Shown here: positions 1 to 8,611 of the stretch, in pieces
How the letters are laid out: each line of letters opens with the position of its first letter
Position numbering within the stretch: the first letter of the stretch is position 1
NCBI RefSeq assembly: GCF_034274695.1
Contig: NZ_CP128362.1
Span: 992,001-1,056,000 of the forward strand
DNA: 64,000 bases
Direction: 5' to 3'
Source of the DNA: Chitinophaga sp. LS1
GTDB lineage: Bacteria; Bacteroidota; Bacteroidia; Chitinophagales; Chitinophagaceae
The notes under the pieces: generated by a model
Database searches by the model: none
Told to the model about the DNA's origin: nothing
Seen by the model: only the letters and a program-made list of their open reading frames with translations
Position numbers and translations under genes: made by a program

Positions 1-5
1 TTTAA

Positions 6-300
6 TTCCAGTTTAGATTCCTGATTCCAAATTCCTGGTCTTCTGAATACTGATTCTGATTTCCGATTCCTGAATCTTTTTCCAGTTTAGATTCCTGATT
101 CCAAATTCCTGATCTTCTGAATACTGATTCTGATTTCCGATTCCTGAATCTTATTCCAGTTTAGATTCCTGATTCCAAATTCCTGATCTTCTGAATCCTG
201 ATTCTGATTTCCAATTTCTGAATCTTATTCCAGTTTAGATTCCTGATTCCTGATTTCTGATTCCAAATTCCAGTTTAGATTCCTGAATCTTAATGTGAAT
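6..300. repeat. 74-bp tandem repeat array
   Basis: The segment TCCAGTTTAGATTCCTGATT recurs at 7, 81, 155 and 229, exactly 74 bp apart, with a shorter degenerate copy at 269. Units are made of ATTCC/TGATT/CTGAAT words. The array fills the space downstream of the helicase stop codon. The sequence just after the stop (GAATTCCAATTTCTCAC on the plus strand) resembles part of a unit (GATTTCCAATTTCTGAATC). No gene is seen here. Confidence 0.9.
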
Positions 301-309
301 TCCAATTTC

Positions 310-1560
310 TCACTTCTTCTTCTTTTTCTTCTTCACCTTCTCCATCTCCGCATGATGCTGGTCAATCAACAACTGCCAGTTATCATTCGGTATATCCTCA
401 GAAAACTTAATCGTCTCCCTATAATCATTCTTATCAATCTTCATCACCGTAATTTCCTTCCCTAAATACTTTTGAATCTCCTCCAGCACTGGCTTCTCCT
501 CATCACTACAAAAAGACACTGCCTGTCCTTTCTGCACCCCACGACCCGTACGCCCAACTCTATGCACGTAATTCTCCGGCACATCCGGCAAGTCATAATT
601 CACCACATAATCCACATTCGGAATATCAATCCCCCGCGCATTCACATCAGTAGTAATCAACAACTTCACCTTCCCCGTCTTAAAATCCTCCATCGCCTCT
701 AACCTGTTCTCCTGCTCCTTACCACCATGCATCACCAACGCCGGCACCTCTACCCTTGCCATCGCCGCCTGCACACGTTCTGCACGCACCTTTGTTCTCA
801 CAAACACCAGGATCTTCCCTTCCGGAAACTCCTTCACCAACCGCTCCAGGAAGAACCGCTTATCATCCATCCCCACAAACGCGACCGCATGCTGTACATT
901 CTTTGACACCGGATCTTCAGGGGAAATCTGGATCCTGATCGGATTCGTCACCACAGAATAAGCCAGGTCCTTGATATCCTTATCAATAGTCGCAGAGAAG
1001 AACAAAGTCTGGTGCCTGCGGGACATATGTTTCAATACATCTCTGATATCCCTGATAAAACCCATATCCAGCATATGATCCGCTTCATCCAGGATCAGGG
1101 TCTCGGTAAAATTCAGGTCAATAAATCCCCTGCTGATGAGGTCAAACATCCTACCAGGGGTGGCAATGAGTACATCTACCCCCTGGGCCAGCTTTTTCAG
1201 CTGAGGACCTTCGTCTACTCCACCGAAAAGGCCTAATATATTCAGTTTGGTATACTTTGCGATTACAGTAAATACCTCGGCGATCTGGATCGCCAGTTCA
1301 CGGGTAGGCACCATCACGACACATCTTACCTCTCCTTTCGTCTTTCTGGGTAGCCTATCGAGCTTTTGTTGCAGCAGATGCAGCACCGGGATGGCAAAAG
1401 CCGCGGTTTTTCCGGTACCGGTCTGGGCTATCGCCATTACATCGTCCCCCTTCAATATAGATGGGATCGCCTTAAATTGGATATCAGTCGGGCGTTTAAA
1501 TCCCAATTCCTCCAGGCTTCTTTTAATCTCCGGGGAAATACGATATTGTTCAAATTTCAT
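310..1560 (-). CDS. DEAD-box ATP-dependent RNA helicase, RhlE-like
   Basis: A 416-residue RNA helicase that unwinds or remodels RNA duplexes with ATP in the cytoplasm. Visible motifs are the Q motif (F21, Q28), Walker A AQTGTGKT (45-52), PTRELA (85-90), DEAD (158-161), SAT (189-191) and HRVGRTGR near residue 335. The tail ends in a run of lysines (EKVKKKKKKK), a common RNA-binding extension. I use the ATG at 1560 (MKFEQY), where family homology begins; the frame stays open upstream to 1650 but that stretch looks like untranslated DNA. It is a stand-alone gene with a 74-bp repeat array downstream. RhlE is the closest subfamily by layout; the RNA target cannot be told from sequence. Confidence 0.93.
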   Translation of the reverse strand: MKFEQYRISPEIKRSLEELGFKRPTDIQFKAIPSILKGDDVMAIAQTGTGKTAAFAIPVLHLLQQKLDRLPRKTKGEVRCVVMVPTRELAIQIAEVFTVIAKYTKLNILGLFGGVDEGPQLKKLAQGVDVLIATPGRMFDLISRGFIDLNFTETLILDEADHMLDMGFIRDIRDVLKHMSRRHQTLFFSATIDKDIKDLAYSVVTNPIRIQISPEDPVSKNVQHAVAFVGMDDKRFFLERLVKEFPEGKILVFVRTKVRAERVQAAMARVEVPALVMHGGKEQENRLEAMEDFKTGKVKLLITTDVNARGIDIPNVDYVVNYDLPDVPENYVHRVGRTGRGVQKGQAVSFCSDEEKPVLEEIQKYLGKEITVMKIDKNDYRETIKFSEDIPNDNWQLLIDQHHAEMEKVKKKKKKK

Positions 1561-1762
1561 AGTGCAAAGATATGGGTGTAGGGGGAATGTACCGAATGTG
1601 GGGGGTAAAAGTGGTTTTCGGGGGTTGGATCTGAGAAGATTTTTCATCAATTTGAATGCGAAAAAATCAGGTTGAGAAAGGGATAATTTTTGTTTTTTTA
1701 TTTAGAACAATCGCAGTAAATTCAATACCAGTAAAGGTTTTAAAATAAAAACAAATTAAATT

Positions 1763-2035
1763 ATGAATGTCAATTTGCAACAGGAAAAGCAGACAATTTT
1801 GGATGCTTTGGATCGCACCCGAAGTGGTGTGTGGGCTACGGCGCCAGAAATTGCCGGGTATTCAGGCGTCAATCTCGAAAATGTATTAAGGATTGTGTAC
1901 AATTCCCGTGAATTTATGAAATGCACTGTTAGAAGTGATGATGGATTGCCCATGTTTACATCCCGGAAGGTGTATAAGGCAAGATCTCCATTCTGGCACA
2001 AATTTTATGACTTTTTAAAAGGAGAGTATGTTTAA
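1763..2035 (+). CDS. small hypothetical protein, possible winged-helix fold
   Basis: A 90-residue protein I do not recognise. The N-terminal half (LQQEKQTILDALDRTRSGVW) followed by PEIAGYSG and a helix LENVLRIVYNS, then a segment ending in KVYKARSPFW, reads like a small winged helix with a beta wing, so DNA binding or partner binding is possible. No membrane segment or signal is seen. Its last 8 bp overlap the start of the next gene, so the two are probably co-translated. The start ATG at 1763 follows an A-rich leader typical of Bacteroidota translation starts. The family is unknown; winged helix is inference only. Confidence 0.65.
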   Translation: MNVNLQQEKQTILDALDRTRSGVWATAPEIAGYSGVNLENVLRIVYNSREFMKCTVRSDDGLPMFTSRKVYKARSPFWHKFYDFLKGEYV

Positions 2036-2333
2036 TATCTCTATTTCCGTGCTTTATTGCATGTTAGGCGCATTGGCAGTATTAATATTGCAGTTTATTG
2101 ATGACTCTAAATTAAAACTGGAAGAAAGGCCTGATTACCTATCACCTCTGTATTACATCAGAGGTATATTAGGACTTATATTGGCTGGCATTCTTGGCTA
2201 TGTATATTTTCAAAATGTACCGCTTATTAGCAATACGTCAATTTATTTCCATACGGGTGCATCCACGCCATTAATCATAAGGACATTGCAGAACACTTTG
2301 CCTCCGACTATGAAGGTAAAAACTAAAAAATAG
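2028..2333 (+). CDS. small two-helix membrane protein
   Basis: A 101-residue protein with two clear hydrophobic helices (about residues 6-24 and 45-63) joined by a polar loop rich in Asp/Glu/Lys, then a polar tail ending KVKTKK. This suggests an inner-membrane protein with a short exposed C-terminus. It overlaps the preceding 90-residue gene by 8 bp, so they form a two-gene unit. I do not recognise the family. One possibility is a regulator plus membrane partner, but nothing in the sequence proves this. Confidence 0.6.
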   Translation: MFNISISVLYCMLGALAVLILQFIDDSKLKLEERPDYLSPLYYIRGILGLILAGILGYVYFQNVPLISNTSIYFHTGASTPLIIRTLQNTLPPTMKVKTKK

Positions 2334-2409
2334 TGAAAAATGTAGCATTTAACCCCTAATTTTTCTCCCTCATAATGCCTAACTTGCTCATTCACAAAAC
2401 TCTTCCACA

Positions 2410-3120
2410 TTGGCAAAGGCAAAAATAGACTCCGGCATACCATCACGCTCCCCCCTCTCCCGATTCTTCATCAACCTTCACCCAATCAAAAGAGTCCTCA
2501 TCGCCCTGCTCTCCTGCACCATCGTCTGGCTCTTTATCAAAAACGGAGACATCACTACTCTTCTCAAAACCATGATCCTCTGGGACGTGTTCTCCTTCGT
2601 CTTCTGCATCGAATGCCTTTACATTTTCTTCAACCGCACCACCAAAGAAATTCGCGCATACGCCAGACAGGAAGATGGCAGCCGCCTTATGGTATTCATC
2701 TTAATCATCCTCGCCTGCTTCGCCAGCATGCTCATGGTATTACTACTCATGCTATCATCAGAATCCAGGGAAGCCGGACTCGCACTCTACCTACCTGTCG
2801 CTGTGGCCGGCATACTACTCTCCTGGGCCATGGTCCACTGTATGTTTGCCATTCACTACGCCCATATCTATTATGACGATGCTGAAGATGATGACACCCG
2901 CCATGTAGGGGGATTAGAATTCCCGGAAGAAAAGAACCCTGACTATCTTGACTTTGCTTATTTCTCTTTTGTAATCGGCATGACATTCCAGGTATCTGAC
3001 GTAGAAATCAGCAATAAAAAATTAAGAAGAATTGCATTACTCCATGGGTTGCTGGCCTTCGGCCTGAATACATTTGTTGTAGCATTAACGATAAACCTGG
3101 TAGCTGGACTTAGGAATTAA
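2410..3120 (+). CDS. DUF1345 family membrane protein
   Basis: A 236-residue integral membrane protein with about five hydrophobic helices (near 28-45, 55-75, 94-118, 127-150, 208-232). The stretch after helix four, with YAHIYYDD, then an acidic loop and PDYLDFAYFSFVIGMTFQVSD, is the hallmark of DUF1345 (predicted membrane proteins of unknown function). Length fits the family. The gene begins 76 bp after the small membrane-protein pair and may be transcribed with it. Its stop codon is followed by an array of units resembling its own last codons. Confidence 0.82.
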   Translation: MAKAKIDSGIPSRSPLSRFFINLHPIKRVLIALLSCTIVWLFIKNGDITTLLKTMILWDVFSFVFCIECLYIFFNRTTKEIRAYARQEDGSRLMVFILIILACFASMLMVLLLMLSSESREAGLALYLPVAVAGILLSWAMVHCMFAIHYAHIYYDDAEDDDTRHVGGLEFPEEKNPDYLDFAYFSFVIGMTFQVSDVEISNKKLRRIALLHGLLAFGLNTFVVALTINLVAGLRN

Positions 3121-3245
3121 GGGTAACAAGCCCAGGCTATTAACAGGCAACATGACTTCGGAATTAATAATAACAAGCAAAAAAAATTAACACTAGCAAG
3201 GCTAAGGAATTAACCGTAACAGGCCAAAGCAATTAACTCTAGCAG
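3107..3245. repeat. degenerate repeat at the DUF1345 gene 3' end
   Basis: Words of the type GGAATTAA-n-TAACAAGCC recur at irregular 25-45 bp spacing (GGAATTAAGGGTAACAAGCC, GGAATTAATAATAACAAGC, GGAATTAACCGTAACAGGCC, GCAATTAACTCTAGCAGGGC). The first copy contains the last codon and the stop TAA of the preceding gene, so the units look like imperfect copies of that gene's 3' end. Confidence 0.65.
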
Positions 3246-3262
3246 GGCTAATTTCTTAGCCC

Positions 3263-4222
3263 TCACTCCAAACTCCAAAACGCCTGTGTCGCCAGCAACT
3301 CTGCCCTCCTCAACATCCTCCTCTCCCTCAATGGCCTCACTATCCCCCAATACACCTGCGCGATATACTCCCATCCAAACGCCGCTGTACTAAACACAAT
3401 CATAATCCCTGCAAATAACTGCAATCCCATCACCACAGATATCCCCACATGTAACAACACCACCGCCACATACGCATACACCCTCGTCTTCCTCCACCAG
3501 ATAAATAAAGGATACCCCATCTCAATCAACAACGTACTCCAGCAAATCAACTTCGCCACCCACGGATACCCTGCCAGCCACTTCATATCAAACCTCGCAA
3601 ACTGCCCCTGCATAAATGTCTGCCAGATCGCCTCTCCATTCCACCACTGTGCACCCATCGCCTTTTCCACACCAGAAGCCAGATACACTATACATAAATG
3701 TATCTGCAATACCCTTATCGACAACCTATTCCACTCACTCACACTACTCTCATTATTCTTCCACGTAAATGACTCACCCACCGGCATGAGAATACAATAA
3801 AACAATGCAATATGCAAAAACGTCTCTACCCCATACGCCGCCATAAATCCTGTATTAATAAACATCAGGTGCAAGCCCCATGCTACAATTGCCGCCACTC
3901 TTGTAAACATCCCCATCAACAAAAAGATCAGACATGCCAAATACGCCCCCATCAACAGATACACCATACTATCCCCAGGTATCCCCGTCGCTGCCACCAG
4001 TGGCTGTAACCAGGATAACTGTGGCATCAGGGGCGACACAATCCCCTTACTCAATGACCATGGAATCAAACCATCCACACCATACAACATCACCACATTT
4101 CCCAACAACCAACATCCCTGCACCAATCCAATAAAAGCAATCCCAATTCTAAAAAACGCCAATGGCTCGCCAGACGTAGGCGATAAAAAAAATCGCTGTA
4201 ACACACCGGAATACCTGTTCAT
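3263..4222 (-). CDS. HTTM-domain membrane protein
   Basis: A 319-residue protein with seven or more hydrophobic helices and the pattern of HTTM (horizontally transferred transmembrane) proteins, the bacterial relatives of vitamin K-dependent gamma-carboxylase. Key features are an N-terminal helix starting PLAFFRIGIAFIGLVQG, a central GVETFLHIALFYCILMPVGES, and HLCIVYLASGVEKAMGAQWW with WNGEAIW. Bacterial HTTM proteins have no settled function. The upstream gene at 4892-4413 on the same strand is a probable partner, 190 bp away across a repeat region. Start ATG at 4222 is the only good one. Confidence 0.8.
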   Translation of the reverse strand: MNRYSGVLQRFFLSPTSGEPLAFFRIGIAFIGLVQGCWLLGNVVMLYGVDGLIPWSLSKGIVSPLMPQLSWLQPLVAATGIPGDSMVYLLMGAYLACLIFLLMGMFTRVAAIVAWGLHLMFINTGFMAAYGVETFLHIALFYCILMPVGESFTWKNNESSVSEWNRLSIRVLQIHLCIVYLASGVEKAMGAQWWNGEAIWQTFMQGQFARFDMKWLAGYPWVAKLICWSTLLIEMGYPLFIWWRKTRVYAYVAVVLLHVGISVVMGLQLFAGIMIVFSTAAFGWEYIAQVYWGIVRPLRERRMLRRAELLATQAFWSLE

Positions 4223-4254
4223 AAAATATATTTATAGATGAAGTAATCATCTCT

Positions 4255-4385
4255 GGCAGGGGGTATTAGAAAACCTTCAGGAAATTTTTAAAAAACCTTT
4301 AAGGAATCTTTAGAAAACCGTTATGGAAACCGTTAGAAATCCTTTATGGAATCTTTAGAAAACCTTAATGAACCTTAAGATAATT
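4255..4385. repeat. short degenerate repeat between HTTM gene and its partner
   Basis: The words GGAATCTTTAGAAAACC, GGAAACCGTTAGAAATCC and related GGAAATTTTTAAAAAACC follow each other with period about 18-35 bp. AT-rich. It separates the HTTM gene start from the stop of the upstream gene. No hairpin terminator is seen. Confidence 0.6.
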
Positions 4386-4412
4386 CCTAATCCTCCTACC
4401 GGACATGTTTAA

Positions 4413-4892
4413 TTATTGACTGTTCTTCCTATAATCTTTCACCAAAAACGCCTCCCATTTTGGCTGTACGCCTTCTCTAAAATCCTTCATCTCCGGCACC
4501 AGTTTACTAATCACCGTCACTCTCACCATCGTACCATCCGCACACTTTTTTAACACATATGCCGCACAACTCCTCGCCAGCAAAGGCTGCGCTTCTTCAA
4601 TACTGAAAAAATTATAGATCGTCTGTATCCGTCTGTTACACTCGGTATTCTGTCCTTCCAATCTCATCACATGCTGAGATTTACCATCCGCCACTGTATA
4701 CAATACCGCAATTTCATTCCCGATATGCGGAGCGAAAAAACTAAAAATGTTCCCCGCACCTGTAAAGTCGCCATACCCGGATAACCAGGTAGCATGCTTT
4801 GTCCACTCCTTAAAATGAGCTGCATGCAAAGCAGCAACCGTCAAGTGGAACAGCGCGATGCTCATCCAACAAATATGCTTCCACGTTATCAT
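4413..4892 (-). CDS. hypothetical protein, one N-terminal membrane helix, HTTM partner
   Basis: A 159-residue protein with a hydrophobic N-terminus (about residues 8-24, WMSIALFHLTVAALHAA) acting as membrane anchor or signal, and a soluble remainder carrying cysteines near 84, 108 and 116 (TECNRR, RSCAAY, KKCADG) that could form disulfides outside the membrane. Lying directly upstream of the HTTM gene on the same strand it is a likely functional partner; small anchored proteins are often found beside HTTM genes. Family not recognised. Confidence 0.6.
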   Translation of the reverse strand: MITWKHICWMSIALFHLTVAALHAAHFKEWTKHATWLSGYGDFTGAGNIFSFFAPHIGNEIAVLYTVADGKSQHVMRLEGQNTECNRRIQTIYNFFSIEEAQPLLARSCAAYVLKKCADGTMVRVTVISKLVPEMKDFREGVQPKWEAFLVKDYRKNSQ

Positions 4893-5079
4893 AAAAAAGG
4901 TTAAAATGAAGCAGGAAAAAAGTTAAAAGAAGGAGCCAGCTGAAAACAGCGTGTAAGATTTCCGGCTGGCCCCGGGGTTAAGTAGTAATAAATGGATGAA
5001 GGGCCAAAAATGTAATAGGGGTTAATCAAAGTCCGACATCAAAAACAAACAGTTCAAAGGGGTTAATGAAAAAAAGCTG

Positions 5080-5245
5080 GTCCAAAATGTTTCAATACAA
5101 CCAATCAACTCAATAAAATTAATCACCTCTATACTATCAATCATCTCTATACAACCAATCACTTCAATACACCAATCACCTCAATACAACCAATCACTTC
5201 AATACAATCAATCTCCTCAAAGCAACTAATCCACTCAAGCCAAAT
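5080..5245. repeat. 18-20 bp degenerate repeat in a 430-bp gap
   Basis: Copies of CAATACAACCAATCACTTC and close variants (CTATACAACCAATCACTTC, CAATACACCAATCACCTC) run head-to-tail about nine times. The whole gap 4893-5325 holds no gene that I can support; the part 4893-5080 is AT-rich spacer with no clear promoter. Confidence 0.75.
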
Positions 5246-5325
5246 ATGCATACATCTTCAGATACCCCATTCGCGCTCAACTTCGATCTATACCAATTTA
5301 TTCCCGACCTTCCATCATTGATGAA

Positions 5326-6147
5326 CTAATTAATCCCTAATATCGCTCCTCCGGCTACCTCCTCCACATTCAACTTCTCAAACCCTCTATCAAGCAAAAC
5401 AAAATTCGCCCTGATATCTTTCAACACCTGCGGATCAAAACAGCCAATCATATTCGGGAACTTCCTCCTCAAAATATCCTCCCATCTCAAACTGGTATAA
5501 ATCGTCAGCTTACTCCCTGCACCTGGCACCTGTGTAATATCTCCCAATCCATAAAATCCTCTCGTAAAATAAGGCAGCGCCGTACCCTGTGGCAGTGATA
5601 ATCTAAATTGCTCCAACGGAGACTTCGCCAATACCTTCGTATCCACCACATCCGGTTGCAACCTGCTCGCCGCTGTCAAAAACGTCTTCGTCGCCAACAC
5701 CTGCTGCTTAGTAGACAATTCCGTAATCGTCAGATCAGCAAAAGTCTTACTATCAACTTTTTGTATTAACGAAGCCGCTCTTTTAGCAATATCCAAATAG
5801 GGAATCATGGTAGGACACGTCTTTATCCAGATCTTCTTAAACGGTGCTTTGGTATACCCAATCTTCTCCAAATAAGGAAAAGGAATACCGCCATCGCCGA
5901 ATTGGGTTTCATCGGATAGACTTCCATAACTTGCTTTGGTGATGTAATTATTTCCTGGTAATCCGTCAAAAGTAAGCAGATAGGTCTCCGGTGAAAGGTC
6001 TTTCAATATGGCATCCATCTCATCACTGCCTGTGGCAGCAGCCACAGCCACTTCCGAAGCAGGACGCAGTGAAGCTTTCTCTTTTGTGCAGGAAAACAAG
6101 GTCAGTGCAGCTAATCCAGCTACACCCGCTAATAGTTTGCGTTTCAT
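5326..6147 (-). CDS. lipoprotein of unknown function
   Basis: A 273-residue exported lipoprotein: MKRKLLAGVAGLAALTLFSC ends in a lipobox with Cys20, followed by a charged linker (TKEKASLR). The mature part has no motif I can name; FDGLPGNNYITKASYGSLSD and FTRGFYGLGD are Gly-rich loops, and CPTMIPYLDIAKRAASLIQ a predicted helix. I take ATG 6147 rather than the in-frame ATG at 6192 because the signal peptide begins there. Single gene; the downstream side is the 18-bp repeat region. It is probably a surface or periplasmic lipoprotein. Confidence 0.75.
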   Translation of the reverse strand: MKRKLLAGVAGLAALTLFSCTKEKASLRPASEVAVAAATGSDEMDAILKDLSPETYLLTFDGLPGNNYITKASYGSLSDETQFGDGGIPFPYLEKIGYTKAPFKKIWIKTCPTMIPYLDIAKRAASLIQKVDSKTFADLTITELSTKQQVLATKTFLTAASRLQPDVVDTKVLAKSPLEQFRLSLPQGTALPYFTRGFYGLGDITQVPGAGSKLTIYTSLRWEDILRRKFPNMIGCFDPQVLKDIRANFVLLDRGFEKLNVEEVAGGAILGIN

Positions 6148-6387
6148 CTTTTGGGGTTTGAGGTTTTTAAATAACAATTGTTTACGGCACAAAAGTCATG
6201 GAATTACCTCTTGCCCACAAGCAGAAAAACACCTGTTTTCACAACGTAGAAATACGCAAAATATGGGGTCAACAAATCAATAGAAGGTGAGCTACACCAT
6301 AAGGCATAGCCCACCAGATATATAAGTCATCGGTAATGCGCTTACATATCAATTTCGCTAGCTGTCATATAGATTACAGTAATTAGA

Positions 6388-6648
6388 TCATCTGATCCAA
6401 ACGATCTTCCCAGCCTTGCTGGATTTGTAAGTACCGGTAGCAGCATCAAAATAGTACGTACAGGTACCAAAGTGATCGAATTGGCATTCGTAATCATAAC
6501 CTTCTACACCTGCTTCATAATAATTGTTACCGTACTTATAATATTGAGTTTCCTCACGGTGATCTCTGGTGAAAGAGCTGGCAATAGCGGAACCGGCACC
6601 AATTACAACAGCCAGTGTCATTAACGATAATTTTAAATTTTGAGTCAT
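6388..6648 (-). CDS. small exported protein, DUF6520-like
   Basis: An 86-residue protein with a cleavable signal peptide (MTQNLKLSLMTLAVVIGAGSAIASS) and a short mature part rich in Tyr, with two Cys (YECQFDHFGTCTYYF) that could form a disulfide. Layout and ending (AGKIVWIR) resemble the small secreted DUF6520 family found in Bacteroidota, of unknown role; such genes often come in strain-variable copies. Single gene. The 338 bp between it and the next gene hold a promoter at 6957 and otherwise nothing I can support; a 60-residue open frame at 6676-6858 looks spurious. Confidence 0.65.
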   Translation of the reverse strand: MTQNLKLSLMTLAVVIGAGSAIASSFTRDHREETQYYKYGNNYYEAGVEGYDYECQFDHFGTCTYYFDAATGTYKSSKAGKIVWIR

Positions 6649-6956
6649 GGGTTTTACATTTTGCGGGTGACAGGGTTAACAAAACTGGGTACGTACTTTA
6701 AAATATGGATGATCAAGGCCGAAAAACAATGTAACGAAGATATAAGAGTCTGCTGCAATGCTGCCGCAGTAACAGGTAATCATCATTTTTAACTTTTTAT
6801 GTCGGGACTTCACTGCTAAAACGGAATAATATTGAGCTTTACGACAATTACACCGCATGCACCCAAACAGGAATTCCCCAGTTCAATAAGTGTATTTTAT
6901 ACCCTCGTTAAAAACACCCGTCTATAAAATAATTTCTCCATATCAAAATCCCACCT

Positions 6957-6964
6957 TACCTTTG
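6957..6964 (+). promoter_or_regulatory. Bacteroidota -7 promoter element of the ADP-ribose operon
   Basis: TACCTTTG matches the TAnnTTTG -7 consensus of the Bacteroidota housekeeping sigma factor, 22 bp before the ATG at 6987. No clean TTG -33 element is seen at the usual spacing. Confidence 0.6.
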
Positions 6965-6986
6965 CGTCAAAATAACACAAAGACCC

Positions 6987-7661
6987 ATGCCATCATTTCA
7001 TAGTTATAGAAACCCATCGCTGGCAGCGGATCTCGTTGTGTTTGGTTATCAACAGGGCACCCTTTCCATCCTGCTGCTAAACAGGAATACAGCGCCTTTC
7101 AAAGATCAATGGGTACTCCCCGGCGCCTTCCTCCTCATGGAAGAACGCCTCCGTGATACATGTGCCCGCATTCTGAAAACCAAACTAGGTATGGACGACC
7201 TCTATCTCGAGCAACTCTCTACCTACGACGAACCCGACCGTGACCCAAGAGGCCGCGCCATCGCCGTTGCCCACTATGCACTGGTCAACCCCGCGCGATT
7301 CGCTATCACCGCAGGCACAATGGCTAATGATGTGAAATGGTTCAATGTGAAAGAGTTACCACCCCTCGGCTTTGACCATGATATCATCGCCGCCGATGCA
7401 TTGAAAAGACTACAGCACCAGATCCTCTATTACCCTGTAGGCTTCGAACTGCTCAACGACCTCTTTACCATGCCGGAACTGCACGAACTGTATGAATGCA
7501 TTCTGGATATCAACATCGACAGAAGGAACTTTCGCCGCAAAATTCTCGATGCCGGATACATTATTAATACAGGCAATAAGAGGGAAGGATTGCACAACCG
7601 CCATCCCGACCTTTATCAATTTAACAAGGAATTAAAAAGTATTCACCTGAGTTTTGGTTAA
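6987..7661 (+). CDS. NrtR-like transcription regulator (Nudix fold + winged helix)
   Basis: A 224-residue regulator with a Nudix-like domain (about 10-145) and a C-terminal winged helix (about 150-224, ELYECILDINIDRRNFRRKIL). The NrtR family senses ADP-ribose or related NAD metabolites and controls NAD genes. The Nudix box is broken: where active hydrolases have Gly-x5-Glu-x7-Arg-Glu-x2-Glu-Glu-x-Gly, this one reads GAFLLMEERLRDTCARILKTKLG and lacks the paired metal-binding glutamates. That fits a ligand sensor rather than an enzyme. It is the first gene of a six-gene operon (3 bp to the next) whose products all handle ADP-ribose or RNA phosphates, supporting ADP-ribose as ligand. It probably autoregulates the operon. 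Confidence 0.85.
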   Translation: MPSFHSYRNPSLAADLVVFGYQQGTLSILLLNRNTAPFKDQWVLPGAFLLMEERLRDTCARILKTKLGMDDLYLEQLSTYDEPDRDPRGRAIAVAHYALVNPARFAITAGTMANDVKWFNVKELPPLGFDHDIIAADALKRLQHQILYYPVGFELLNDLFTMPELHELYECILDINIDRRNFRRKILDAGYIINTGNKREGLHNRHPDLYQFNKELKSIHLSFG

Positions 7662-7664
7662 GCC

Positions 7665-8066
7665 ATGAAATTATTCAGACCCGTAGGCATCAAAGAGTTG
7701 CAACTCATCCTTGACAGTAACTGCACCCGCTTTCCACCCCGATTAAGCTGGCAGCCCATCTTTTACCCTGTTTTAAACCAGGCCTATGCTGAACAGATTG
7801 CCAGAGAATGGAATACACAGGATGAAAACTCAGACTATTGTGGTATCGTCACATCCTTCAACATCGATGACGCCTATTACCAACAATACGCTCCGCAAAC
7901 TGTCGGTGATGACATTCACCAGGAGCTCTGGGTACCCGCCGAAGAATTAGCGAATTTCAACGATCATATCTTAAATGGTATTCACATCGTCAACGCCTTC
8001 TTCGGAGAAAATTTCATCCGGCCAACAACCCCCATTTTACACCACACCCTTTCAAAATTTTATTAA
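7665..8066 (+). CDS. 'ADP-ribosylation/crystallin J1'-type small protein
   Basis: A 133-residue soluble protein. The pattern KLFRPVG...PPRL..QPIFYPV.N..YA.QIA..WN near the N-terminus and HQELWVPAEELA.FN in the middle match short bacterial proteins usually labelled ADP-ribosylation/crystallin J1; the name comes from their frequent company with ADP-ribosylglycohydrolases and does not prove an activity. Its role is unknown. It lies 3 bp after the regulator and 1 bp before the NADAR gene, with an ADP-ribosylglycohydrolase two genes further on, so it belongs to the same pathway. A small ADP-ribosyl-binding or transferring domain is possible; conserved Arg, His and Glu residues could serve that. 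Confidence 0.75.
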   Translation: MKLFRPVGIKELQLILDSNCTRFPPRLSWQPIFYPVLNQAYAEQIAREWNTQDENSDYCGIVTSFNIDDAYYQQYAPQTVGDDIHQELWVPAEELANFNDHILNGIHIVNAFFGENFIRPTTPILHHTLSKFY

Positions 8067-8067
8067 G

Positions 8068-8604
8068 ATGACATACGACAACAATTGGCTCATCGCCCAA
8101 AAACCAACCCCAACCCTCTGCTTCTTCTGGGGCCACCAACCCTCCAAAGATGGCAGTATTACCAAATCCTGTTTCAGCCAATGGTGGTATGCCCCCTTTA
8201 CCGTAAATGAAAAGACATACCCCACCGCCGAACACTGGATGATGGCTGGCAAAGCCACCCTGTTCGGAGATACTGAAATTGAAAAACAAATTCTCAATAC
8301 TCCTTCCCCTGCTTCGGTAAAAGCACTCGGAAGAAAAGTAGCCAACTTCGACCCTGCTAAATGGGATGCTGCCAAAAGAGAGATCGTGACCCAGGGGAAT
8401 TTTCACAAATTCTCCCAACACCCGGATCTCAAAGCATTCCTGCTCGACACAGGCAAAGAAGTGATCGTCGAAGCAAGTCCCATGGATAGAATCTGGGGCA
8501 TCGGCATGGCCGCTACAAATGTAAACGCCCCATACCCTGAAAAATGGCGGGGACAGAATCTCCTCGGCTATGCACTCATGGCCGTGAGAGATCTACTTAA
8601 ATAA
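8068..8604 (+). CDS. NADAR family protein (YbiA-like)
   Basis: A 178-residue NADAR protein. The family includes YbiA, an N-glycosidase acting on riboflavin intermediates, and members that remove ADP-ribose from guanine bases of nucleic acids. Signature segments are FSQWW near residue 35, YPTAEHWMMAGKATLFGD (about 50-67), ALGRKV, KFSQHPDLKAFLLDTG, MDRIWGIGM and the final WRGQNLLGYALMAVRD. I take ATG 8068 (MTYDNN), 1 bp after the previous stop; an in-frame ATG at 7975 would overlap that gene by 90 bp. Context with KptA and ARH favours an ADP-ribose or nucleic-acid repair role over riboflavin chemistry, which is inference. Confidence 0.9.
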   Translation: MTYDNNWLIAQKPTPTLCFFWGHQPSKDGSITKSCFSQWWYAPFTVNEKTYPTAEHWMMAGKATLFGDTEIEKQILNTPSPASVKALGRKVANFDPAKWDAAKREIVTQGNFHKFSQHPDLKAFLLDTGKEVIVEASPMDRIWGIGMAATNVNAPYPEKWRGQNLLGYALMAVRDLLK

Positions 8605-8611
8605 TAATCCC

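Noticed and set aside
6676..6858. 60-codon minus-strand frame before the DUF6520-like gene
   Set aside because: Cys-rich random-looking peptide without a family pattern; probably chance.
7410..7619. Minus-strand open frame inside the NrtR-like gene
   Set aside because: Shadow of the real gene on the opposite strand with no independent support.
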